64,000 bases of DNA from Volvox africanus (Eukaryota > Chlorophyta > Chlorophyceae > Chlamydomonadales > Volvocaceae), in the NCBI GenBank assembly GCA_030268105.1, contig BSDZ01000028.1, positions 451,001 to 515,000 of the forward strand, in the 5' to 3' direction. Under the pieces are notes generated by a model. That model was not told the DNA's origin. It did not search any database and was given only the letters and a program-made list of their open reading frames with translations. Shown piece by piece: positions 23,919-36,558 of the stretch (the stretch's first letter is position 1; each line of letters opens with the position of its first letter). A program made the translations under genes and the position numbers.

Positions 23919-26903
23919 TCACGGACCCGCTGGGGGCACAAGCTCCGTCTCTGCCGTACTGCCCTCTCCTCTCTCCCCACTTCCCCCGTCCGCCTGACGG
24001 GGCCCCACCACCAGGGTCCTCAGCGCCCTCGCAGTCACTCGGGAAGCCACCTAGGGGTGAGGTAGAGAGTGCAGGAGGGGAATGAGGAGGGGGGGGGGAA
24101 AGAGGAGGGGGAGTCAGAAATCACATGAAGGGGAGTGCAGTGCATCCGCTATTTTCATCGTGTAAACCCCCAAAACACGTCTTCTTATATGTCTTAATAG
24201 CGGGGTTGTGGTGATCGGCCATCGGGTCATCATTATTACCATCATCATGAAGGTGCTCACTCACCCTGGCTCCCAGTTGCAGGGGCAGTTGCAGCAGCTC
24301 CCCCTTCGCCTCATCAGGCAGCTCGATAGCCTCGCGAGCTAGCCACAACACCGCCTCCGAAGCTTGAGTTACGGCACCGTACAGATCCGCAGGGTCGGGG
24401 GAAGGCGAGCGTGGGCCCGCCGACTCCACTGCTGCTGTGCCGGTGCCGGTGCGGGGGTTCATGGTGGTGGTGGTGCTGCTGGCAGGTGGTGCAGGCAGCT
24501 TCAGGCCTGCGAAGTCGGTGTAGGCGACAACGAACATAGAGGTCAACCAGCCGTCAAGCCTAAGTCGGTCGGTGTGTACCCTCTCTGAACCCTCCCTGGA
24601 CATCGGTGACATCCCTCCCTGTGCTCAGTCATAAGCGCCGACGTACCTGAGACATCCGCCAGAGCATTACCGAGCTGTAGCAGCCCCGCAACCTGCGCCC
24701 GGTCGTCGGCTGTAGCAAGCGTCGGCAGTTGCGCTAGTGCTGACGATAACGACTGCTGCACCGACATGGCACTGCTGCCCTCACTGGTCCTACCGCCGTC
24801 GATACGGCCAGACGCCAGCATCGCGAGCAGCGGGGCCCCAGGCAGTAAAGCCAGCAGCGGCAGCGCCGGCGACGGCAGGCCGGCGACGCCTTGTCGTACG
24901 GTGGCTACGGTCGCGTCGGCCGCGATTCGCCAGGCGCCATCAATGCCCTTGGCGACCTGCGCCCGGCAATATACATTACCATAAAAATTAGTTAAATGAT
25001 TTAACCAACTCTACTTTTTAGAGGTAAGTAATGTATATTATTAAATAAAATCATTATTTTTTTAGTTTGCACTTCAGAAGATAAATCGAATCTCTACAAT
25101 ATAATAATCTTACATATTTTTTTATCATCATAAATAAATTAAATACAAAACAACATACATGCTTAGATCCCCACTCATTCCCACATCATGCCAAACATCG
25201 ATCCACGATATTAAGGATCCTTTGCGACACAGAATAACGAAACGAACGATCACCAACCACCAACGACCTCATACACGCAATACCAAGTGCCCAACGTACC
25301 AAGGACGTACCGATGACCTACGCCGTACATCATTCCGTACCTCGTCAAGGAGGATCCCCCGTACGAACTCGCCATCGCGACTCAGCAGCAGCAATAAGGC
25401 CCCGCCGCCGCCACCGCTGCCCTTTACGGCGCCGGGGGTGGAGCTTGTTCCCCCGGTCGTTGCAGTAGTGACGGCGGGGAGGGTGGCGCCGCCGTCGACG
25501 CTTGTGAGGGCAGTGGGAGGGCCCCCCTGGAGCTGCGAAGGCCGCTTCAAGCGGTTTGCGGACTTGGCAGCCTGAGAAGCAGAATGTGTGTGTGTATGTG
25601 TGTGTGTATGTGTTGAGAGGGGAGGGCGAACGAAACGTGGCGGCTGGTGCTGGTGCTGGTGCTGGTGCTGGTGCTGAAGAAACGAGGACTAACCACCTTG
25701 GTAGCAGGATGGGTGGGGGTTCAAAAGGGACGAGCAATAAACAGGTAGATGGAAATAAAGCTCCGACAGAAAGGGTGTGCAATGATCTTCAAAGAGGCCT
25801 TCCACACCATTTTTGAAGTGAAGAAGGCCAACAAAAGGCACTGCAATGCGCAACGGGAAGTTGTGAAAATGGCGCTGCTCAGGTCAGGGGGGCGCGGGCG
25901 AGTTTGGGAAAAATACAGATGGTGGAAACACCCAGTGGTAGTGTCGGCGAGTCATGCAAGGAATGGGGTGGTTTCGGAGCGTACTACATCTACCTTAATA
26001 CCGTCCGTACATAATGGTATCATCGTACCTGCCGCAGCAGCGACTCGAGCCGGTCAAAACGGAACTGGCCCTCCTCCGTGTACAGCAGGCGGTGCAGGGC
26101 CTTGCGTAGATCCGTTGAGGGGTCGGTTAGCAACCGCCGCGCAATCCAAGGGTATGCGGATCCGAGAACCTGAAAACAGAAAACACGAATACGGAATTAA
26201 AAAATCACCATCATCATAAAACCTTTCTGTCACAATATTTCATTATTTTACATCTGTGCTTCAACTTCATCATTGGCTCAGGGTTTCATCAGCCTAAGCG
26301 TAGTAATATGACGCTTCCGTGCCTCGCCTTATAATTGGGATCCGCGGCGAGTGCAATGCCCTCCAGTACGGATAACGATCGTACGAGCAATGTGTAGTAC
26401 GGCGGAATCCTGTTCACGACCGCGGAGACGGAGAGGGACGGAGAGGGAGGGGAGGAGGGAGGGAGAGTTTGTGTGCTGACTGCTAGGCAGTCGCCGCGTG
26501 GTCATGCAGTTGACAGTTGCCGGTTGTACGTCAAGCCCCCAGCCCAAACTGGAGCTGCGAATACAACATCTCGCTCACCTGTGCCTTGGCAGGTAAGTTA
26601 GTGATGGCTTCTGAGTGGGGCGCATAGGGCCCATATGTTGATGTGTCTGGATTCATTTGCTATCTAAGACTCTCCCGTTCACCCCCGCCGTGAGCTCCCA
26701 AACCTCCCTCCCCCGTATGCCTCACTTCTTCAACTGCCCCCCTGCCCCCCGCCCCCCGCCCTCCGCCCCCTGCCCCCCGCCCCCCGCCCACCTGAAGGAG
26801 TACTTATACATGGTCACCCCCAGGTTGCCGCTGAGCTGTCCGAAACTCAGGTTGCTGACGCCCCCCTTCAGAGCCTCCGTGAATACCCCTGCGCACACAC
26901 GCA

Positions 26904-26994
<91 letters not shown>

Positions 26995-29900
26995 GTGTAC
27001 CATCGGTAACCACCATAACCACCTGGGGGATAACCACCAATATACCCACCGGTAAGAGCTGGCAGTACGGTATCCCGGTCAGTGCCCGAGGGCAGCAGAC
27101 CCAGTGTGATGAAGTCCTAAAGCGATGGGGGAGGGAGGCGGGCGCGCGGGACTTAATTTTTGAATAGAAACCTTTTACGTCTTCCAAGTACAAGATTGAC
27201 TAGAAACTAAGTATTTTATTAGATGCACAAAAGCGCAAAACTGTGTGCAACATGAGGGGTGGAGCACGGTGACCAAAACCGTCCCACCCCCCCTTACCCT
27301 TGACAACCACATACATGAATCCCCCCACGGCCGGCTATGAAAGTGATTGCTGAGGAGACTCCAGGAGGGGCAGCAGCGGGTTCCAATCCGCTCTGAAACC
27401 ACAAAAAAATGGGAACCTGGCACAACCAGTCAAGTCGCGCGGAGTCATTCCGTGCCGTGCAATGTCGTACCTCCGCCAGTCTGCCGTACTCCCTATTGAC
27501 GAGATGCAATGTGGCGGTCATGAGGGCATTCCGGGTCCGTTCGTCGATTTGTCCCATCATCCCGAAGTCCAAGTAGGCCAGTCGGCCGTCTGCAGTGCGC
27601 AGTAGGTTCCCCGGGCTGACCGGGGGAAACGTGTATGTGTGTGTTTTGGGGGGGGGGGAGACGAGGGGGGCTAGATAGTTAAAAATAGTTGATATTTGAT
27701 AGTTGTTGAAACTCGGGGAAGGTCCCTGGACTTCATCATGGGTGTCGGTAACCAGGTAAATGCCCGACCTGCCCCGAAGCAGGAGTCTTTGCGGCGTTCA
27801 AGAGTAAAAACACACACGCACACGCACACACGTACCAACTTGTTTAAATAGGCAGAGGTCAAACCCGATGATTTCCCCTCCAAAACACAGCAGTTAATTG
27901 TACAGTTAATTGTAGTGCATTTTCGTGCCGCATCATCCACCTGCCTCCCTGCCTTGCTTGGGAAGCTTATCACTGATTATATCTTCATCCGCGGCCCCCT
28001 GCCTCCCTCCCCTCCCTCCCTCCCCTCCCTCCCCTCCCTCCCCTCCCTCCCCTCCCTCCCCTCCCTCCCCCCTAATAGTTTATGCGTCTCCATCCCTCCT
28101 CACTCTCTCCCCTCCCTGACCCCTGGCTCCAGGGCCTTACTGCGGGTCAGCATGGTAGAATCCCTCCTCCAACATCTGCTCCAGGGAACATCGAACGCCC
28201 ACCTCCACCAGAGCCAAGTCCTCCAGCCGCTGAGAGTCGCTCAGGGGCCCTATACTTGCACGGCTACTGCGGGTGGCGGAGGCGTTGTTGGAGGGCGGGG
28301 CGCGCTCCGAAACCGAAGATCCGGCCGTTCGCAGCCGCTCTCCCTCAATCCACTCCATTGTAAGGATCTAGCGGGTACGATTATGGACGGATTGTAACGG
28401 AAAAAACGGTATGAATGCCCTAACGAGCCAAGCGAAATTCAGAGATAACGGAAAACGGCGGAGAGAAGGCGAAAGGAAAGCAGCTTACGAGTTGTGCCCG
28501 ACCCCGGCTGAGATGGCCGATGCCCATACCTTGGCTGTAGTATACTCGTCGTAAATGTACGGCACGTACACCTGCAGTAGGGCAGTAACACGCAGGCACA
28601 TCAACACGCAGGCGCATCAACATACAACTACCGGAGGGCGTACGTATGGGCGACCTGAGCGGCAGCGCAGCGCTTTCCGCAGCTGATCCCCTCCCCTTGC
28701 CACAATCTGATCTAACCGTACTCTTGAACGACACAACCGATAACCAACAACCGCTCAGCCGTCCCAGATCCCACCGACCTGGGGCAGATGAGAGAAGAGC
28801 TCCTTGAACCTGTGGCAGTGCAGGACAAGAAGGGTGGTGGTAGTGGCGGTACAAATATGAGTACGAGTACGAGTACGACAATTCCAAGCACTACGATGCA
28901 TCCAAATACAAGTGCCAATATTGAGTCAAGTTGAATCATGATGGTTACAAAACGGATGTCCTGAAATTGCGCATTCAGCAGAGGCCCCATGTAGAGTCTC
29001 ACGCACGTCACTACCCCACATCGACAACATCGCACCACATCGCGTCCGTTACGATTCTTTCTTTTCCGAGAAAGGAGGGAGACCGCGGGTGAGGTCGTCG
29101 TGGAACCGGGAGAAAGCGCCCTCCTGTGTTTCTCGCCCCCGTATCTGATATGGTTCTCGCTTTGCCGTACCGCCTACCGCCGCGCGTTTGCCGCTTCAGT
29201 CCTGTAGTTCAGCTCTCTGAACAGCGACGACGCCCACTCGTCCACCAGTGCGGGGAGGTCGGTGTTAAGGCGCCGGGCCCTTCGGAGCCAGCCCGCTAGG
29301 ATGCGCAGAATGTACACGTCCTAGATGGGGAATGTTGAGCAACGGGTCCCCAAGGGATGAGGGAGGCGGGGCCGAGGCCGGGTTTGGGGTGGGGTTTGGG
29401 GTGACGGGTTCGGGTGACGGGTTCGGGTGACGGGTTCGGGTGACGGGTTCGGGTGGGGGATGTAAGAGTGCCAAAAATGCAAACAAACAAAAACAACAAA
29501 ACCGTTCTTAGGAAACCAGTGTCAGCCATATCTATTGTCAGCCGATTCCGAATCCGGACTAGGAAGAGCTGAATCTTTACCATGTGTTTCCAAACCCCAG
29601 TCATACTGTCTTAACTTACTGACTCACTGAAGTTTAAATCACATTCGGGGATGGCTTTGGATGAACCCCGTAACACGCAGCCCCTGTGTAAAGTGATAAT
29701 GCTCGCCATCTCCTGCCGAATGCTGTATGCTGTCTTAAGAGTTCAACAATGTTTTTGGTTGTCCTGAAATCAGATCCTCTGGCCATTCCTGTACTTATAC
29801 TGTAGCTTCTGTACTCCCTTGTGCACTTGGACAGCGCACAACGGACCCCTTGTGATAACCCCCGGCCCCATCCCACTCCGATTTTACACCTCTTCCCCCC

Positions 29901-30242
29901 ATCCCATCCCATCCCATCCCACACACACATGCATACATTCGGCCCCGTCAGGGCCCGCGGCGCTTGTCCTTTCAGGGCAAGTCGCCCACAGTGTAGCACT
30001 TCAAATACATACACACGCATACACACCCACCTGGGCGATCATCTGCGCCACCCTGGGCCGCTGCACCTTGACCGCCACCTCCCCGCCGCCCAGCTCCGGC
30101 CGCAGCGAGCCCCGGTACACCTGGCCCAGAGACGCGGCGGCCACCGGGCTGGCGGATAGGCTGGAAAAGATGGCGGAAGGGGGGACGCCCAACTCGGACT
30201 CCAACACTGCGGGTTGGGGACAAATGAGGTGGTGGTGGTGTG

Positions 30243-30286
<44 letters not shown>

Positions 30287-33274
30287 ACAGAAAGAGGGGA
30301 AACGCTCGGCTCCGGGTGACATGCGGGTGACAGGGGAAATACGTGCGCTGTGTGCGTATGACAAGTACGTGTGTGTGTGAGTGTGAGTGTGAGTGTGAGT
30401 GTGAGTGTGTGTGGGTTTGGCTTCGAGTTTTCCTCTGCGTGCGCGCGTGTCCAGGAATGAGCAGCGAGAATACGGAAGCGCTTTCGTGTAGCCGTCGCCT
30501 TCTCCCGCCACACCCCCCTCCCATCACCGGCAGTGACAATGGTAGAGGTGATAGTGATGACAACAATATCAGAAGAAGTGGGAGTAGTGGTGGGAGTAGT
30601 GGTAGCAGCCACACTGACAACAAAAACCAAAACAATATATCATTGTACTATTAATAAATATATTTATAGTAATATAGTAAGAAGCCTAAAACCTCTAAAA
30701 CCCTGATGATAATGATGATGGTTATAGCAATAACCTTTACATACAAACACCTCCGAATCCCAAACCAGCCACCCACCCGCCATGGCCGCGGAGTCCGGGA
30801 AGGGTGGGATTCGGTCCTGGAGAGCCTCCAGTGCCGCAATGTACGACGGAGGCAGTACGTCAGGTCGACTAGAGAGGGCCTGACCGATCTTCACGAAGGC
30901 GGGACCCAACCGGACCTTTGGATGTGTGTGTGTAGACATACACACACATGTGTACGTGTTACGTACCCCGTAGGGGCGCGGGAGGGGGAGGGGAAGTCGA
31001 ATAAAACGAATGCTGATACTGAAGAAACGAGGACTAACGGTGAGGGGCGAATGATGGCAGGGGATGATCAGCGATGATGAAGGGACGGGAATAACGCATC
31101 TGAGGGGGACGACGACACGCACGAGAAAGAAGGAAGCTCGAAACAGGGAAGATGAGGAGGAAGACGAATAAACGAGACATGATGCCGCTGTAGAGACGCT
31201 GCTATAAAGCATGACTAAGGGAAGGGGGAGGAGGAGGTTGAGCCACAAAAAACAAACATCACGATGGCGGAACAGCAGAGGCGCCGCCCCCGACCGTGCA
31301 GCCTAAGTAATCCCACCCGCACGTCTGGCCGACCACCCGCAACTACCAAACAACATCAACAACACCATTAAACCCTGCAACACTGAAAACAAAAACCACT
31401 TCCCAGCTCCCCCTGCGGTGGGAGCCCCAACCGCAAGTCTTAACCGCCAGCACCAGCACCAGCACCCACCAGCACATCCTTGAGCGACTCCGCCGCCGCC
31501 TCCTCCTGCGCCGCCGGGTCCTTTACCACTAGGTTGCGAGCCCGAGCCGCCGCTGCCCACCCGCCGAACTCCAACGCTGCAAGGAAGCGCCAAATGGCAA
31601 AACACCCATTTGTTGCATGCACAACAGACAGACAGACAGACTGAAGCCACATAACTCAAGTACTCACGTCTCCATACGATCGATCCCCGAAACCCTCTAC
31701 TTAACCCCCCACCCCCAAACCCTTCTCGGGTACACAGAGTCTTTAATCCAGACTCTGCAAATCTATTCCTTATCGCACTTCTGCCCCCCCGCACTGGGGC
31801 GAGACCCGCACTCGGGTGAGACCCGCAGCCCCGCACGCCGCACCTATTCTCAGTAGCCTAGAAAGCACCCGGACGGGCCGAGTCTCCCAGTAGCGGCTGT
31901 TCATGGCGGCGTCGTACGTGGAGGGCTGAAGGACGCACGTGCGAACCGAGAGATGGGAAAGTCAGTGCGGCGCAGATCAGAGAAGGGACGAGAAGAAATG
32001 GGTAAGCAAACAAACCATGACGGGCAAACGGAGCTGGTGGTACTGCGGAAGTGTGTGTGTGGGGAGGCAATGCGACCCAACGAGCAAGCAAGCATGCACA
32101 GCTGACCCAGATCGGCCCTCACTGATCCAGATCAATCCACGTTGACCCAGATCGACCCCTGTGTTACCCAGATTGACGATGATTGAGCTTTCCCGGGAAG
32201 TAAGGTACCTCTGTAACCTCTGGGGCCTTTTTAGAATCTTGCACTTCCATCTAGACGGGAAACCTTTTATGCCACCTTCACAATTCCTCGGGAGAAAACC
32301 TTAAGATTATGGCCTTGACCCAAATCAACTTCACTACCCCATTCCATGCCACCTACCGGACCAAGGAATGTCCGTACTGGTTTCGGAGCATTTCTAAGCT
32401 GTTTCACCATCCACTCCGTACACCTTTTCATGCACGTACGCCGTACCTCCATAAACTCGGGAATGTCGATATCGGAATCATCTGCCCCTGGTGCCGTCGC
32501 CGCCTTTTGCGAGGAAACCGTCCCCGAAAAAGAACTGCCAGCCGCTGTAGCTCTAATCGTTGTTTCACCTGTCGCCGCCATCGCTCGCAAGTTTGATGTG
32601 GGTCGGAGGGCGGGTGAATTTGGACCAGTTGAACTTGCCCTCAACGCTCCTGCTGCCGTCCCAGGTGCTGAAGTAACCGAGGTTGCTGAATTCGAGCGAT
32701 CCTGCGTATTTCCTGTACCGAGGCTGTACGATATGTTGGTTCCGGAGCCCCAGCGGGTGCTGCTAGCGGTGCTGGTGCTGGTGCTAGTACCCGATACACG
32801 CATTCGATCGCCCATCACTCCATTGACCCTGTCTGTTTGCAGATCTGAGTCATAGCTGTTGGTGGCCAGGTTCGTATTGGTGCTGGTCAGGGCCCTGTTG
32901 CTAAGTCCAGGGTTGCCGGAAAGTCCGGATGGTGACGCCGCATAGAGCGGTGTCATCGTGGGGGTCGGCGTGGATGCGCTGGAGGCAGAAGCCGGGCTGG
33001 TTGTCGACACCGCTGAAGAAGATCTGGCTCGGATGAAGAAGTTTTCAAGCCTCCGGCGGCCTGAGCGCCAGGGCCACGTCGGCTTCGGTGTCACGGGGAA
33101 AACCAAGGACGCTCCATCAGCAAGCCTCCCTCCTTGATTGTGTGATCCAACTGATGTTCGTAGCTTCCTCAAGTGAGGTTGCGCGGTGCTGAAAGCTGCA
33201 ACTCTTCTGCTCTGGAATCTAGAATCGCTTGCTGAACTTGGATGGCCTCCCATTAGCTGTTGTACCTGGGCCAT
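23919..33274 (-). CDS. ABC1-like (UbiB/ADCK/ABC1K) atypical kinase, probably plastid
   Basis: Eighteen exons: 33274-32447, 31925-31844, 31576-31470, 30915-30777, 30206-30031, 29320-29178, 28809-28779, 28571-28530, 28367-28141, 27615-27471, 27116-27050, 26888-26792, 26409-26328, 26169-26029, 25571-25341, 24956-24647, 24506-24265, 24050-23919. All join in phase, about 1073 residues. The N-terminal 250 residues are Ser/Thr-rich, with a possible transit peptide. ABC1K hallmarks follow: the KxGQ motif in FVKIGQALSSRPDVLPPSY, the Ala-rich loop VAAASLGQVYRG, the lysine strand VAVKVQRP, TMEWIEG, FYHADPHPGNLL with catalytic Asp/Asn (built across an intron) and the DFG triad in YLDFGMMGQ. A long C-terminal extension ends in VPPAGP. 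Such kinases regulate prenylquinone metabolism, in plastoglobules or mitochondria. Intron 13 uses a GC donor. An alternative end reads through at 24121. Confidence 0.88.
24965..25170. repeat. AT-rich island in an ABC1K intron
   Basis: About 200 bp of strongly AT-rich sequence sits between exons 16 and 15 of the kinase gene. It has partly symmetrical ends (atacattacc near 24970 and ggtaagtaatgtat near 25022) and an internal palindrome gttaaatgatttaac. It may be a small non-autonomous insertion. Confidence 0.55.
25640..25676. repeat. (GGTGCT)n tract
   Basis: A short hexamer array of ggtgct in ABC1K intron 14. Confidence 0.9.
26903..26998. repeat. (TGTATG)n hexamer array abutting a splice acceptor
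   Basis: About 95 bp of perfect hexamer. Read on the minus strand it is (ACATAC)n, ending some 15 bases before the acceptor of ABC1K exon 12 at 26888. Confidence 0.95.
27999..28071. repeat. CCCTCCCTCC polypyrimidine array
   Basis: Tandem ccctccctcc units in ABC1K intron 9; the complementary strand is G-rich and could form quadruplex structures. Confidence 0.9.
29400..29453. repeat. 13-bp tandem repeat (gtgacgggttcgg)
   Basis: Four head-to-tail copies lie in ABC1K intron 5, preceded by related ggggtttgg units. Confidence 0.9.
30236..30284. repeat. (TG)n dinucleotide array
   Basis: Nearly pure TG repeat in ABC1K intron 4, close to the acceptor of exon 5. A (GAGTGT)n tract follows at about 30368-30410. 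Confidence 0.95.
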
Positions 33275-33549
33275 TGCAACCGTTCTATATTGATCCTATT
33301 CTGGTCCTATTCAGGGCCGATACTTAAGAAAGGTTAACCCAAGGCTGGCCACAAAGTGCTGAGCTTCTAACTCGTGCAGAGGATGACGCTACTAGGTAAT
33401 TAAGTTAAATAATAATTCATCTTTAGTTTGCGGAATCGCACGCATAGCAATCCCGGCCTTCCTCCGTAACCTGAGTCACACACGACACTAAGGCTCCAGT
33501 ATGCAAGTTTGGAGTACAGATATATAACTTATGTCTGCTCAGCATCAAA
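33275..33549. promoter_or_regulatory. Divergent spacer upstream of ABC1K
   Basis: 275 bp separate the ABC1K start codon from the first ATG of the weakly predicted plus-strand gene. It must contain the ABC1K promoter. No core element was assigned. Confidence 0.4.
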
Positions 33550-35141
33550 ATGTACTCCAAAATTAACACGGCTTCGGCAGCGCGCATGCTCCTGCATCAG
33601 CTGCCGTTAGGTCGTCGATCGCTTCAGTTAGCGCACATTTCGTCAAACTGCTGCAGCTGCAGCTGCAATCCTGCAGAAGCTCGACATATCGCTCGATCTT
33701 TTTTCATTCCACTTCAATTATGCAACCGTGACGACGCATTCAATGCATCCAGAAATGTACAGGTTCAACCTTTAATGACCATTACTTACCAGCCCAAAGT
33801 CCTCGATTCCCGGTAAGGCTCTCGAGTTTTCTTTGAAATAGGTGGAAATTACCAGTGTCGATGTTGAGCGGGCTGAGAAGACCAAAATTATTTTACTAAG
33901 CGGATCGTGTTTCCCAGTGATCAGATATGGAACGGGCATAGAGATGCGTGGATTCGATAGGTGCCCTCAGCTCAAATAGAATCCGCAGGCGAGAGTGGCT
34001 GCTGCTGAGCGGATACAAGAGCTCCTGGTTGCAGTCCGGCTTTGCACGCCCCAGTGAGCTGTAGCCTGGCCGTTCGCAACATTCACAAGTACAAAAACAT
34101 TTTTCTGCTGTTGCGGTTGTACCGCCCTGTACAACTCAAAAGATGCAAGTAAGTTTGATTGCATATACATCACACGACGACCTTGCAACGGGTCATACTT
34201 AGTAACTTAGTAAATATGACGCACACGCTCCATCACTCTATCACTACCTTGGTAACGGATGCCAACTTGCCAGGGTTTACTGAACGGCTGAACGACGAGC
34301 ACACGACGTGCCGTGATGATGGCGAGGGTGACCATGGCGCCGAAACCTTTTCTCCCTCCGACAAGTCAAGCAGCGAGGTAAGTAAACGTGCATGGCGCCC
34401 AAGCCCACCTGCCCCGCTCCCACGAGGCTTACCAAACTCAAAGAGTCCGTGCGGATCCCCCCTCCTAACAGACACTTTACATCTTTACATGCAAGTGTCA
34501 CTTGCTCATGGGTTCCAATCATGCCCGGGTCGTTGTTTGCCCCTCACCATCACCATCACCACGATAAATGTCACTACGAAGTACACCTTATCATCTGTCG
34601 TTTACGATTTCTGAAGACATGAGGATAATGAAAACCTCTATCAGCACTCAGGTGGGAAGCAATCTCCCATCACATGAAAATGTTTCCACCGATGATCAGA
34701 TGGAAATCACTCACCCACCCATCTGGCAACCAACCAGCCATTACTGGATCAACATTATCAGTATTAAGGGCTGAGATGCTGATTGTTGTCTTTGAACACA
34801 TGCTGCTGCTGCTGTTTTACATTGCTACCGCTGCTGCTGCAGATCACTTGGTCCGTCACACGGTCAGTCACGAGAGTCATGTCACCAGAAGTGTAATTCG
34901 TGCTCTAAGATTTCGGAGGCTTTTTGGCGCCATCATCACAAGTGGGGTTATCATAAGGTGCAGCAATAGCAGCATTACACATACACAGCAGCTCGGCACG
35001 CACACGCCCGGAGGGTTGTTGTTCTCCTGCCCCTGGCCATGCCTTGTAAATCCTCACCATCACCATTACCACCGCTGCCGCCACCGCAACCACCACCACC
35101 GCTATTACCACTGCTGCCGCCGTGTGTATTCTTGTAACTGA
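33550..35141 (+). CDS. Weakly supported unknown gene
   Basis: An 88-residue frame starts MYSKINTASAARMLLHQL. It is rich in Arg, Ser, Leu and Ala, like an organelle transit peptide, and ends near a donor (CCCG before GTAAGG). Phase-compatible pieces follow: 33856-33960 (VDVERAEKTKIILLSG...), 33989-34053 (REWLLLSGYKSSWLQSG), 34211-34377 (NMTHTLHHSITTLVTD...) with a good donor GAG/GTAAGT, and an open frame from about 34841 to a stop at 35141 (DHLVRHTVSHESHVTRS...). The first two implied introns are only 43 and 28 bases, too short for this genome, so the model is wrong in detail or the locus is decayed. No domain recognised. Confidence 0.3.
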
Positions 35142-35196
35142 GCCGCAACGGAGCCCTCCTATGGGCGTGTGTGTGCTCTGCTGAAACCCTAAGAAA

Positions 35197-36558
35197 TTAG
35201 AAGAAGCGCGTCTGGAAGACCAAGATGGAGAAGATGTTGCCGAAGATGGCGATGGCCGCCATAATGTAAATGTAATCCTGTAATGGGATTTGCAGTATGA
35301 GTCATGATTCCGGTAAAAGATGGAAGAGGATGAGAGAGCGAGCGCTGAACATAGGGCGCCGAGGAACGAGAAAGTGCACACTACATAGGAGCATCAAGTA
35401 AGGACGGGGGACGGGGGTCAAGGCACGAGGTGGACGTAACTGCCTTCATATGTCACTGAAATCAAACGCAAGTTTTTTTAGAGTGCGATATTTGAACACA
35501 GAATCAAGAAAAGAATCTGCATATTTGTATGTGTGTGTGTGCATAAATCCAACTGAGCTTATTTCATGGATCTGATCGAATCCAAGTCATCGGGTGCATT
35601 AGAATCGTTCCAAGATCTTAGGTGTGAGGTGTATGTGGAGGCTCCCATCGGCCCGTCCTATGCACTGCAAACATGATTTAAACATGTCCGTCCCTGCCCG
35701 TCAGGAAAATCAACACGCACTCTCTCTAAATCCCTCCCCGCGGCGGCCGTTCCATTCCGAGTGAGGGGTATCTGGTGACAGTCATCGCGACATGTGTGAC
35801 TGTGCAGTGAACCTTCAGACGTGAACCCTGGTGACCGCACATGGCGGAGGGAGCTAGCGCGCGCACAAGCACACACAGAAATCCGGAGTGACGCACAAGT
35901 TCTTTACTAGCCGAAACACTCGAAGCTGTTTGCGAACACAAGGTCGTACGCATACATTATCACACATACACATACATACAGACGCACCAGGAACTTGGCC
36001 TGTGGGTTGATACGGTCCCGGTACAGGTTGAAAAGCGTGTAGACGAAGACGGGAGTCAAAAGGAGGACGGCTTCTCCAGTTCCGAAACCACCGGCGGCAG
36101 TAGAAGCCGCCGGTGCTGCCTCACTGGTAGTAGTAGCAGCGGCTGTCGTTACCTCCGCAACCTCCTCGGCCCGGGCAGCAGCTGCATATGTAAGGGTGGC
36201 TGCAAGACCGGCGAAGGCTGGGGAGAAAACGCCTGCGCGGTTAACAAGGTGATGAAGCATTGCAGATATGTAAAACATCACAGTCAAGTCATTGGGTTGT
36301 GGAAGGTTGTGCGAAAAGGTGAAAAGCAAAGGTATAAAACGGTCGACTGTAGATTGCGCCCCCCCCCTCCGATATATACCAAACGCCGCCTCAAAGCGTA
36401 CCTATTAAGAGATCATTCTCACAGGACTGAGCAACCCGAAGTTGTGATCTACAAATGGCCTGTCGAAAAGTGAAATGCGTATTGCCTCGGCGCGAGCATG
36501 GTAAAGCTCGCGAGGCTGACGCAGCTGATGGTGTAAGAGAAAACATCGCAGCTACCAT
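35197..36558 (-). CDS. Small plastid membrane protein with transit peptide, two C-terminal membrane helices
   Basis: Three exons (36558-36402, 36232-35988, 35277-35197) join in phase to give 160 residues. Residues 1-50 look like a chloroplast transit peptide (MVAAMFSLTPSAASASRALP, Arg-rich, no acidic residues until CEND). A hydrophobic segment then ends in an Ala-rich AAAARAEE that could be a thylakoid-transfer cleavage site. After a Thr/Ala linker comes GEAVLLLTPVFVYTLFNLY, the loop RDRINPQAKF, and the helix YIYIMAAIAIFGNIFSILVF ending QTRFF at the stop. I do not recognise a named family; the two-helix core with a conserved-looking RINPQAKF loop suggests a small thylakoid or envelope protein. 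It is transcribed divergently from THF1. All three junctions have good consensus, so the structure is well supported. Confidence 0.82.

Noticed and set aside
26722..27193. Open frames of repeated His-Ile, His-Thr or Cys-Met
   Set aside because: They come from the (TGTATG)n array in an ABC1K intron.
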